Assembly (NCBI GenBank): GCA_964494345.1 | Contig: CAZBSI010000002.1 | Coordinates: 372,001-436,000 of the forward strand | Direction: 5' to 3' | DNA length: 64,000 nucleotides | Source: DTKD01 sp964494345 | GTDB lineage: Bacteria > Armatimonadota > UBA5829 | Shown: positions 17,357-24,815 of the stretch, in pieces | Layout of the letters: each line of letters starts with the position of its first letter | How positions within the stretch are numbered: the first letter of the stretch is position 1 | The notes under the pieces: generated by a model | The model's database searches: none | Seen by the model: the letters and a program-made list of their open reading frames with translations, nothing else | What the model was told of the DNA's origin: nothing | Translations under genes and position numbers: made by a program

Positions 17357-18070
17357 ATGTTGCTTATCAACCTGCTGCGTGACATCGTATCGGGCGTGTT
17401 GGAGTTCACGTACCCTATTTCATGTCTGAAATGCAAGAGGCTGACCAACACGTTTATATGCGACGAGTGCCTGAGCCATGTCGAGCTTATCACTCCTCCT
17501 ATATGCGGAAAGTGCGGAAAACCCTCCGAACACCGGCTCTGTCACGCCTGCCGGAACAGAGAATTTCACTTTGAGCGTGTCCGGAGTTCCGGGCCTTTTC
17601 AGGGCATCCTCAGAGAAGCCATCCACGCTCTGAAATATAACAATCTGCAACTCGCGTCAACCCCGTTAGTCAAGCTGCTTACGCAAACTTATCCAACCAG
17701 CGGTTTAGGTAAAAATTTCGATTTGATAGTGCCTGTTCCTATTCATCGCAGCAGAATGTTTGATCGTGGGTTCAATCAATCGGAATTGCTTGCGCGAGGA
17801 CTTGCCAACCACCTTGGAATCCAGTTGGAGACTCGCGTGCTATATAAAGCGATTAACACACCGCATCAGGTCGATCTGACACCAGAGCTTCGGATGATAA
17901 ACGTGCGCGGCTCGTTTGGGATAAACAACCCGGAAAAGATACTGGCCAAGCGAATTCTCGTCATTGACGATGTCGTAACCACAGGCGCGACTCTGGACGA
18001 GGCTGCGCGAGTGCTGATATACGCCGGGGCTAAGTCGGTGTCGGGCTATACCCTGGCTCGAAGTCTGTAA
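17357..18070 (+). CDS. comF: ComF family phosphoribosyltransferase-like protein
   Basis: 237 residues. The N-terminal zinc-binding part has four CxxC-type pairs (CLKC, CDEC, CGKC, CHAC, about residues 24-73). The C-terminal phosphoribosyltransferase fold carries the PRPP loop ILVIDDVVTTGATLDEAARVL (about 197-217). ComF proteins are needed for uptake or processing of single-stranded DNA in natural transformation in several bacteria. No other competence gene is nearby. It is probably cotranscribed with the kinase (21 bases apart) and ends at the hairpin at 18086. Confidence 0.9.
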   Translation: MLLINLLRDIVSGVLEFTYPISCLKCKRLTNTFICDECLSHVELITPPICGKCGKPSEHRLCHACRNREFHFERVRSSGPFQGILREAIHALKYNNLQLASTPLVKLLTQTYPTSGLGKNFDLIVPVPIHRSRMFDRGFNQSELLARGLANHLGIQLETRVLYKAINTPHQVDLTPELRMINVRGSFGINNPEKILAKRILVIDDVVTTGATLDEAARVLIYAGAKSVSGYTLARSL

Positions 18071-18085
18071 ACAGTACATAAAGAA

Positions 18086-18107
18086 GCCCCACACGATTGT
18101 GCGGGGC
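18086..18107 (-). terminator. Hairpin terminator between comF and the cold-shock gene
   Basis: Stem GCCCC-GCAC / GTGT-GGGGC with a short loop. Read on the minus strand it is followed by TTCTTT, so it would end the cold-shock transcript. It can also slow the convergent comF transcript. Confidence 0.65.
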
Positions 18108-18132
18108 GCCACTGGTTGGTTACGCCTATCGG

Positions 18133-18336
18133 CTAACCTGAAGACTGAACATTGGAAGCCTGCGGGCCTTTTGGGCCTTCGGCAACCTCGAACTCCACTT
18201 GCTGGCCTTCGTACAGTGTCTTGCGACCATCCATATTGATAGCCGAATAATGCACGAAGATGTCCTTGCCCTCATCGGTAGCGATGAAGCCATAGCCTTT
18301 GGCGTCGTTAAACCACTTTACTACACCGTTTTGCAA
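18133..18336 (-). CDS. Cold-shock domain protein (CspA family)
   Basis: 67 residues, the whole length of a single cold-shock OB fold. RNP1 (KGYGFI) and RNP2 (DIFVHYSAI) nucleic-acid binding motifs are intact: VVKWFNDAKGYGFIATDEGKDIFVHY. It binds single-stranded RNA and acts as an RNA chaperone and antiterminator. The start is TTG at 18336, after GGAGGGTGGAG. About 175 bases separate it from hspR upstream, so it may have its own promoter and a long leader as many csp genes do, although it lies in the same direction as the heat-shock operon. Confidence 0.93.
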   Translation of the reverse strand: MQNGVVKWFNDAKGYGFIATDEGKDIFVHYSAINMDGRKTLYEGQQVEFEVAEGPKGPQASNVQSSG

Positions 18337-18513
18337 CTACTCCACCCTCCTTCGCCTTTTTTGCGTAATTGTGAGCCCATCCTTCCGGGCATCTGTTTCC
18401 GGCAAAGGGTTTGCTCCAACTTACACTTTCTTGTCATCGGCCCTGCACTAACACAACAACATCACTGTCTATGCAGTGTAGTTTTTGCGTTGAGCAGAGA
18501 GCACGCGCATACA

Positions 18514-18876
18514 CTACTTCTCCAAACGCTGCAATAGTTCCTCCATCTCTCGCTGAATTCGTTCCATTTCTATATCCATTTCTTCCTGCATAGCCTGCAT
18601 TCTCTCCAGAAGGTCTAAAATGACCTCGACGCCTGCGAGATTTATGCCCATATCCTGCGTCAATCGCTGGATCTGGCGGAGCCTTTCTATATCCCTTTCG
18701 GAATACATTCTATTTTTGGCACCGATTCTGGCGGGCTGTATCAGCCCCAAACGCTCATACATCCGCAGCGTCTGAGGATGTAATTGACACAGCCGCGCCG
18801 CGACACCTATCATATAGACAGGTTCGTCCTCTTTAGGCTGTCTCATAACACCGGCCTCGCTTTCATCGTATGTCAC
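18514..18876 (-). CDS. hspR: MerR-family heat-shock repressor HspR
   Basis: 120 residues. Residues ~18-85 form the MerR winged helix: VYMIGVAARLCQLHPQTLRMYERLGLIQPARIGAKNRMYSERDIERLRQI. The LHPQTLR.YER.GL sequence is specific to HspR. The C-terminal third is a coiled coil rich in Glu, Met and Arg. HspR represses the dnaK operon with DnaK as co-repressor by binding HAIR sites. Such a site overlaps the promoter upstream of dnaK. GTG 18876 overlaps the dnaJ stop by four bases, showing coupled translation at the end of the operon it controls. Confidence 0.92.
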   Translation of the reverse strand: MTYDESEAGVMRQPKEDEPVYMIGVAARLCQLHPQTLRMYERLGLIQPARIGAKNRMYSERDIERLRQIQRLTQDMGINLAGVEVILDLLERMQAMQEEMDIEMERIQREMEELLQRLEK

Positions 18877-19802
18877 GCCGCTTCACTGCTTCTGATTTGT
18901 TTTAGTTGTTCGAGAAGCGCGCGTTCCTCGTCAGTAATCACCTCAGGAATCGTCAAACGCACCCTGGCAAACAAATTGCCGCGCCCGCTTTCCTTGAGTT
19001 TCGACATCCCTTGGCCCGGCAGACGAAATACCCTGCCGCCGGAGGTCGCAGCCGGTACTTTCATAGTCACCCGCCCCGTAAGCGTCGGCACCTGCACCTC
19101 GCCTCCCAAAGCCGCAACCAGATAATCCACCGGCACATCCACATATAAATCGTCGCCTCGGCGCTCATAGACCGAATGAGGTCGAATATTTATCTTTATC
19201 AGCAAATCCCCCCTGCCTGCTCGGCCTTCCTGACCCTGCCCGGCAAGACGGATCTTCTGAGAATCCTTAACCCCTTTTGGGATCGTCACGTCCAACTTGC
19301 GGCCGTTAAGAGTAAGCGACCTCTTCGCACCGTGAAAGGCGTCCTCCAGCGAGACCTCCATCTCGGCCTCGATGTTCTCACCTTTCTGAGGCGGCTGTCT
19401 CCTGTCTGTGGGCCTTTGACCTCTGGACTGCCCGCCGAACAGCATATCGAAAAAGTCGCTGAAGCCGTGTCCGCCATACTCAGCGCCGCCCTGATCGCCC
19501 ATCCCGCCGTAGTCAAAGGTAAAAGTATCCCACATCGGCCCCGGACCTGGCCCAGCCCCGGGTTGGCCCGCTTGCTCCCAATATTGGCCATATTGGTCGT
19601 ACTTGGCACGCTTGTCTTTGTCGGAGAGCACCTCGTAAGCTTCGCTGATCTCCTTAAACTTTTCCTCAGCGGCCTTATCGCCGGGGTTTACGTCGGGATG
19701 ATGCTTACGCGCCAGCTTACGATACGCAGCCTTTATCTCCTTTTCAGAAGCGTCCCTGCCGACTCCCAATATTGCATAATAATCTTTGTAGTTTCGGGCC
19801 AT
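18873..19802 (-). CDS. DnaJ-class co-chaperone (CbpA type, no zinc finger)
   Basis: 309 residues. The J domain spans ~1-70 (DYYAILGVGRDASEKEIKAAYRKLARKHHPDVNPGD) with the HPD tripeptide that stimulates the DnaK ATPase. A Gly/Phe/Gln-rich linker follows (~75-135), then two C-terminal substrate-binding domains (VSLEDAFHGAKRSL..., VPTLTGRVTMKVPAATSGGRVFRLPGQGM). The four CxxCxGxG zinc repeats of true DnaJ are absent, as in CbpA or type B proteins. ATG 19802 (MARNYKDYY) fits the family start; the longer frame to 19841 has no support. The gene lies between hsp20 and hspR in the operon. Confidence 0.92.
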   Translation of the reverse strand: MARNYKDYYAILGVGRDASEKEIKAAYRKLARKHHPDVNPGDKAAEEKFKEISEAYEVLSDKDKRAKYDQYGQYWEQAGQPGAGPGPGPMWDTFTFDYGGMGDQGGAEYGGHGFSDFFDMLFGGQSRGQRPTDRRQPPQKGENIEAEMEVSLEDAFHGAKRSLTLNGRKLDVTIPKGVKDSQKIRLAGQGQEGRAGRGDLLIKINIRPHSVYERRGDDLYVDVPVDYLVAALGGEVQVPTLTGRVTMKVPAATSGGRVFRLPGQGMSKLKESGRGNLFARVRLTIPEVITDEERALLEQLKQIRSSEAA

Positions 19803-19852
19803 ATTAAAACCAGTGTGCCGGGGGAGCCTGTCCCCCGACACCCGTTATCTGC

Positions 19853-20290
19853 TTATTCCTTATTGATCTCGATCTTCTTGGGTTTGACTTCCTCGGCCTT
19901 CGGCACCACTATCTCAAGGATGCCGTCCTTATACGAAGCCTTGATCTTATCCGGCTGCACCGGAACGCCGATGCTGAAAGAACGCTTGAACGGGCCATAC
20001 GCGCGTTCAACTCGCAGGTACTTATCAGATGACGTATCTTCGAATTTACGCTCGCCGCTGATAGTGAGCGTCTCCGAAGTCACCTCAACGTCCATATCCT
20101 CCCGGGCTACTCCAGGCAGTTCGGCGCGAACAATCAGATCGCTGTTATCTTCAAGAATATCCACTACCGGAGCCCACGATTTCTCCGTGCCCTCGGATTC
20201 CCCGCGGCTGATTTGTTCGTTAAATACACGGTTGATCCTGTCCTGCAGAGTGCTCATCTCTCGAAAAGGATCCCATCTGCTGATCATCAT
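19853..20290 (-). CDS. Small heat-shock protein, Hsp20/alpha-crystallin family
   Basis: 145 residues. The N-terminal MISRWDPFREMSTLQDRINRVF is typical of bacterial class A sHSPs. The alpha-crystallin domain (~40-135) contains the GVAREDMDVEV, GERKF and YGPFKRSFSIGVPVQPDKIKASYKDGILEIVVPK segments. The C-terminal I-x-I type anchor is replaced by KKIEINKE. It is an ATP-independent holdase. The coding start at ATG 20290 follows AAAGGAG by 12 bases; the upstream in-frame ATG at 20374 lies inside repeats and is not used. It takes the place that grpE usually has in such operons. Confidence 0.92.
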   Translation of the reverse strand: MMISRWDPFREMSTLQDRINRVFNEQISRGESEGTEKSWAPVVDILEDNSDLIVRAELPGVAREDMDVEVTSETLTISGERKFEDTSSDKYLRVERAYGPFKRSFSIGVPVQPDKIKASYKDGILEIVVPKAEEVKPKKIEINKE

Positions 20291-20455
20291 TTTGCTGTTC
20301 GCTCCTTTCGTTAACGGTTGACGGTTATCAGTTGACGGTTGTCGGTTTTGGGGTGGTGATTCGGAGATCACCACCCATCATATTTATAAGCGATTCGGGG
20401 ATTGCTACCCATGATATTTATAAGCGATTCACAAATCGCCACTCATCAAAACGCT
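20291..20455. repeat. Repeat-filled gap within the dnaK operon
   Basis: Contains heptad units of the CGGTTGA/CGGTTAT kind (20314-20346), a perfect GGGTGGTGATTC...ACCACCC palindrome (20351-20376) and two further GCGATTC-type half-copies with a shared ATGATATTTATAAGCGATTC segment. If transcribed with dnaK-hsp20, the palindromes would fold into hairpins between the two messages and may set their ratio. Confidence 0.75.
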
Positions 20456-22285
20456 TTAGTTCTCTTCAAACTCCGCGTCGATTACGCCCTCGTCCTCAGC
20501 TCCGGCTGGCTGCTCAGCGGCTGGGCCGGGTTGTTCGGTCTGTTGCTGAGTCGATTGCTCATACAACATCTGCGAAAGCTTATAGCTGGCCTGCTGCAGA
20601 TTATCCGCAGCGGCGTTGATTTTCGCCGGATCATTAGCCTCCAACGCTTTGCGCAGTTCGGACATCGCGTTTTCGATAGACAACTTCTCCGCAGATGGGA
20701 CCTTATCCCCAAGGTCCTTGAGCATCTTGTCCGTCGAATACAGCATCTGCTCCGCCTTGTTCTTAGCCTCAGCGGCCTCACGCAGTCGCTTGTCCTCGTC
20801 GGAGTGTACCTCCGCCTCTCTCATCATCTTGTCTATCTCTTCTTTAGACAGCCTGGTCGAACCGCTGATGGTAATGCTCTGCTGCTTGTTGGTAGCGGTG
20901 TCCTTAGCGGATACGTTGACTATGCCGTTTGCGTCGATGTCGAACGTCACCTCGATCTGCGGAATACCCCTCGGCGCCGGCGGAATCCCCGTAAGGTGGA
21001 ATCGCCCGAGGCTGTGGTTATACTGCGCCATCTCACGCTCACCCTGCAGAATGTGGATCTCCACCTCTGTCTGCCCATCCGCCGCAGTCGTATACGTCTT
21101 TGACTTGCGAGTCGGAATCGTAGTATTGCGCTCGATGAGTTTGTCGGTGATACCGCCCAGCGTCTCGACTCCGAGTGTCAGCGGGGTAACGTCGAGAAGA
21201 ACAACGTCCTTGACCTCGCCTCCGAGCACACCGGCCTGAATCGCCGCGCCGACCGCCACTACCTCGTCCGGATTAACTCCCCTGTTAGGCTCCTTGCCGC
21301 CTGCCAGCTTCGTAACCAGTTCCAGAATCATCGGCATTCTCGTCGCGCCGCCGACCAGCACGATCTCGTTAATATCCTTATCAGATATCTTCGCGTCCTC
21401 CATAGCCCTCTTGAACGGGCCGACGCAGCGTTCGAGCAGGTCACGCGTAAGCTCCTCGAACTTGGCTCTGGTAATTGTCATATCAAGGTGCTTGGGGCCG
21501 GATGCGTCAGCGGTAACATACGGCAGATTTATGCTGGTCTGCACCATACTGGAAAGCTCGATCTTGGCCTTCTCAGCGGCCTCTCGCACTCTCTGCAGAG
21601 CCTGCCGGTCGTTGCGCAGGTCGATGCCCTGAGAAGCCTTGAAGTCGTCGCAGATATAATCGACCAGCCTCTGGTCCCAGTCGTCTCCGCCTAGTTGGGT
21701 ATCCCCAGAGGTAGACTTGACCTCAAATACGCCTTCGCCTACTTCCAGCACCGACACGTCGAACGTGCCTCCACCGAGGTCCCAAACCAGAACGGTCTCG
21801 TTGCCTTTTTTATCCAGCCCATAGGCAAGCGCCGCCGCCGTAGGCTCGTTGATGATACGCAACACCTCCATACCGGCGATTTCGCCCGCATGTTTGGTGG
21901 CCGTGCGCTGCATATCGTTAAAATAAGCGGGTACCGTAACTACTGCCTGGGTGACCTCTTCGCCGAGATACGCCTCAGCATCGGCTTTCAGCTTCTGCAG
22001 CACCATAGCCGAAATCTCTTCCGGAGAATATTTCTTGCCATCGATATTTGTCTCGTGATCAGTCCCCATCTCCCTCTTAATTGAGGAAATGGTATGATCC
22101 GGATTGAGCACCGCCTGCCGCTTGGCAGTAACCCCGACAAGCCGCTCGCCGCTCTTTGTAAATGCGACCACCGAAGGGGTCGTCCTGGAGCCTTCGGAGT
22201 TCGGGATAACTACCGGCTCCCCGCCTTCCATAACCGCAACCACGCTGTTGGTGGTGCCAAGGTCTATACCTACTGTCTTAGCCAA
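20456..22285 (-). CDS. dnaK: Molecular chaperone DnaK (Hsp70)
   Basis: 609 residues, full length. The ATPase domain begins AKTVGIDLGTTNSVVAVMEGG; it has the VWDLGGGTFDVSVLEV phosphate loop, VLVGGATRMPMI and the linker DVVLLDVTPLTLGVET. The substrate domain and helical lid follow, ending GVIDAEFEEN. It refolds and holds unfolded proteins through an ATP cycle with the DnaJ-type partner encoded downstream. The start is TTG at 22285, after GGAGGTG. It is the first gene of dnaK-hsp20-dnaJ-hspR. The nucleotide-exchange factor GrpE is not in the operon. Confidence 0.97.
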   Translation of the reverse strand: MAKTVGIDLGTTNSVVAVMEGGEPVVIPNSEGSRTTPSVVAFTKSGERLVGVTAKRQAVLNPDHTISSIKREMGTDHETNIDGKKYSPEEISAMVLQKLKADAEAYLGEEVTQAVVTVPAYFNDMQRTATKHAGEIAGMEVLRIINEPTAAALAYGLDKKGNETVLVWDLGGGTFDVSVLEVGEGVFEVKSTSGDTQLGGDDWDQRLVDYICDDFKASQGIDLRNDRQALQRVREAAEKAKIELSSMVQTSINLPYVTADASGPKHLDMTITRAKFEELTRDLLERCVGPFKRAMEDAKISDKDINEIVLVGGATRMPMILELVTKLAGGKEPNRGVNPDEVVAVGAAIQAGVLGGEVKDVVLLDVTPLTLGVETLGGITDKLIERNTTIPTRKSKTYTTAADGQTEVEIHILQGEREMAQYNHSLGRFHLTGIPPAPRGIPQIEVTFDIDANGIVNVSAKDTATNKQQSITISGSTRLSKEEIDKMMREAEVHSDEDKRLREAAEAKNKAEQMLYSTDKMLKDLGDKVPSAEKLSIENAMSELRKALEANDPAKINAAADNLQQASYKLSQMLYEQSTQQQTEQPGPAAEQPAGAEDEGVIDAEFEEN

Positions 22286-22381
22286 TTGAGTTCACCTCCG
22301 CGAATAATTGATACCCGATCTGATTGTTAATCAAACAAGCCATTAGGCATTTATACTATCATCATAATGATACTTGATGAT

Positions 22382-22411
22382 ACTATATCACTTGCGTCTA
22401 TTGCTGTCAAG
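22382..22411 (-). promoter_or_regulatory. dnaK promoter with overlapping HspR box (HAIR)
   Basis: On the minus strand TTGACA (22410-22405) is separated by 17 bases from TATAGT (22387-22382), a near-consensus sigma-70 promoter about 97 bases ahead of dnaK. A 21-base inverted element CTTGCGT-N7-TGTCAAG (22391-22411) covers the -35 box and part of the spacer. It has exactly the 7-7-7 spacing of the HspR inverted repeat CTTGAGT-N7-ACTCAAG, with 11 of 14 arm bases matching. Repression by HspR-DnaK is thus expected. Confidence 0.75.
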
Positions 22412-22469
22412 TGCATCCACCGTTCCACTTGGTTTTTTGCCCATCTTTTTGGAGATTCAAAATCGCGTT

Positions 22470-22497
22470 TTGTTTGGCGAGCGGGGTACGCTATAAT
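22470..22497 (+). promoter_or_regulatory. Promoter of the PAP2 gene, possibly leaderless
   Basis: TTGTTT (22470-22475), 16 bases, then a perfect TATAAT (22492-22497). Initiation about seven bases later would fall at the ATG at 22506, and there is no ribosome site in front of that ATG. Leaderless translation is an inference. Confidence 0.5.
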
Positions 22498-22505
22498 TCA
22501 TCGGT

Positions 22506-23111
22506 ATGACCTGCGCATTGGCGGTATTGGATATTCAGAGTATTCGGGATTTCATCGCATTCTACGATGAGTCCGTTTTTAAGGCCATAAATCTGGGGCT
22601 TGGCGCTCGGTGGCTTGACCCGATTATGATCGGTTTTACCTATCTTGGCATCGGAGCTACTCAGGTGGGTATTGGGCTTGGCGCCATACTCACAGGGTTT
22701 GCCATTAAAAAACCGCGCTTGAGAACTGCCGCATACGCGATGCTGGTCGCTTGCCTGGCTGCGCTATTGTTCTCACAAATTGGCAAATTTATATGCGACC
22801 GGCCACGTCCTCCGTTGCTGTTTTTTGATATAAGGCTGCCCGATGGCCCACGGTTCGTACACAGCTTCCCTTCCGGCCACACCACTGTGACATTCGCAGC
22901 GACAGTGGTGTGGGCTGCTTATGCTCCGCGGTTGAGATGGATATTATTTGCCGTTGCGGGATTAGTTGGTTTATCACGGGTATACTTGGGTGTCCATTTT
23001 CCTTTCGATGTGCTTTATGGAGCGGTGTTGGGAGTCGTAAGCGGCAAACTATCGCTGTGGTTATTCAGACCGAAAACCGAGCTGCCGGCATATCATACTG
23101 ATGATGCATGA
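22506..23111 (+). CDS. PAP2-family membrane phosphatase
   Basis: 201 residues with about five membrane helices. The three PAP2 catalytic blocks are intact: KFICDRPRP (KX6RP type, about residues 97-105), FPSGH (about 120-124) and SRVYLGVHFPFDV (SR-x5-H-x3-D). The family removes phosphate from lipid phosphates such as undecaprenyl or phosphatidyl-glycerol phosphate on the outer face of the inner membrane. It overlaps the start of the GT39 gene by four bases; the pair suggests recycling of a polyprenyl carrier alongside lipid-linked sugar transfer. Confidence 0.88.
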   Translation: MTCALAVLDIQSIRDFIAFYDESVFKAINLGLGARWLDPIMIGFTYLGIGATQVGIGLGAILTGFAIKKPRLRTAAYAMLVACLAALLFSQIGKFICDRPRPPLLFFDIRLPDGPRFVHSFPSGHTTVTFAATVVWAAYAPRLRWILFAVAGLVGLSRVYLGVHFPFDVLYGAVLGVVSGKLSLWLFRPKTELPAYHTDDA

Positions 23112-24691
23112 TGAATCGACGATCACTCCTTCTGCTGGCGATAACGTGCGGGGTGTTGTTCTTCTGGAGGCTGGGGGCTGTACCTCTAATAGGCTTCGAT
23201 GAAGGAGTCTACGCCGCCTGCGCCAGGGAGATGCTGGACAACGGCGATTATATCGTGCCCACCAGCAATGGGGAGCCGTTCTTCGACAAACCTCCTATGG
23301 TGTGCTGGACACAGGCGGCAGCGATAAGCCTGTTCGGGGCTAACTCATCTGCCGCTCGATTCCCCTCTGCAATCGCGATGACTCTGCTGGTCGGTGTGAC
23401 TGTGCTTTTGGGGAGTCGAATCTTCTCCCAACGAACGGGATTGATCTCAGGGGTTGTATTAGCCTGTTCGATATTGGGCGCCGGGCTGGCACGTATGGCT
23501 GTTTTAGATGCGGCATTCTCGCTTGCTCTTGCCGTATCGCTGGGTGCATTTTTGCTGGCGCTTACGGGCCGCTGGCCGAGATGGACATATAACCTCGCCT
23601 GGGCTGGGATGGGACTGTCGGTGATGATCAAAGGGCCTGCCGGGGCTGTGTTGATAATCGCGACTGTCGGATTATTTATGTTGATCTGCAGGAAATGGTA
23701 CGGCGTGGATCTGCCATCGATTCGAGACATGATGCCTCTGACGGGGGCTGCGATCTTTCTATTGATTGCCTTGCCGTGGTATGCTCTCGTCTCATTAAAA
23801 ACGGGGGGTTCATTTCTTCGGGAGTTCATCGTACACCACAACATCCAACGCGCGCTCGGCCAGGATTTCCAGCACAATTTGCCGTTTTACGCCTATGTAC
23901 CGATGTTTGCCATATCATTCTTCCCGTGGAGTATGTTCGTTCCGGCCGGGATATTGGCATTGCGAGCAAAAGGGCGCAAAAAGACGCAGGCGGGTATTTG
24001 CGCCGTGTTTTTTATAACGTGGATGTCGGTGGTGTTCGTTATATTCTCGGTGATGCGATCCAAGCTGCCTGCGTATATCTTCCCGATGTTCCCGCCGTGC
24101 GCGATCGCGGTGGGTGTGCTGTGGGAATACGCGGGTGAGTCTAAAAATATGGCGCCGCTGCGAAAATCAGCCCTAGCCGCGTTAATAACATCGTGCGTGA
24201 TTGGGGTTGCGATGCTGATTGCCGCCTCGCGTTTGCACGATCCGATCCCTGGTCTGCAGGTCGCGCTCGTGCCTATGGGGCTGGCGTTGATGATCGGATG
24301 TGCGACGGGATATGTGATGCTGAGGTTCAACTTACCGAAGCTGGCGTTTGGGTCTTTTTGCGCCGGAATGAGTCTGTTTCTTATCGTAGCGGTAAAATAC
24401 GGGCTGCCGATCGCCGCACGAACGGAAGCTGTCCCGGCGATGAAAATGGGCGCGACCCTGTCTGAGACTGAATTGCCCGCATATGCGTTTCGTCTCTCGC
24501 CTCCCCAACCGCAAGTAGGTTTTTATGCCGGAAAACCCGTGAGACGGATTGACGACGCCGCTCTGTTGCCGAGCGATGAGCATCTGGTGGTGGCTCAGAG
24601 AGACAGAACGGAGAGCTTGCCGGCCGGCGGGAAAGATTTGCTTCATATCGGAGATTACATTCTGTTGAAATATTCCAGCCAGGATCGGTAA
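23108..24691 (+). CDS. GT39/ArnT-like membrane glycosyltransferase
   Basis: 527 residues with about 11-12 membrane segments. GFDEGVYAACAREMLDNGDYIVPTSNGEPFFDKPPMVCWTQAA near the N-terminus is the signature of the GT-C fold ArnT/PMT group, with the acidic residue in the first periplasmic loop (FDEG). It transfers a sugar from a polyprenyl-phosphate donor to lipid A, a protein or another surface acceptor. The C-terminus has a soluble domain starting near residue 440. It is translationally coupled to the PAP2 phosphatase (four-base overlap). Confidence 0.85.
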   Translation: MMNRRSLLLLAITCGVLFFWRLGAVPLIGFDEGVYAACAREMLDNGDYIVPTSNGEPFFDKPPMVCWTQAAAISLFGANSSAARFPSAIAMTLLVGVTVLLGSRIFSQRTGLISGVVLACSILGAGLARMAVLDAAFSLALAVSLGAFLLALTGRWPRWTYNLAWAGMGLSVMIKGPAGAVLIIATVGLFMLICRKWYGVDLPSIRDMMPLTGAAIFLLIALPWYALVSLKTGGSFLREFIVHHNIQRALGQDFQHNLPFYAYVPMFAISFFPWSMFVPAGILALRAKGRKKTQAGICAVFFITWMSVVFVIFSVMRSKLPAYIFPMFPPCAIAVGVLWEYAGESKNMAPLRKSALAALITSCVIGVAMLIAASRLHDPIPGLQVALVPMGLALMIGCATGYVMLRFNLPKLAFGSFCAGMSLFLIVAVKYGLPIAARTEAVPAMKMGATLSETELPAYAFRLSPPQPQVGFYAGKPVRRIDDAALLPSDEHLVVAQRDRTESLPAGGKDLLHIGDYILLKYSSQDR

Positions 24692-24815
24692 CATTACCTG
24701 ATTTGTGATCAGACTCCTCTTTTTAGTACTTCAGCATGCTACACTACTTATGGAATCATACATCAGTAAATGTGCTTGGTTTGGGGATAGTCCGAGTAGG
24801 AAGGGTATAAGTAGT

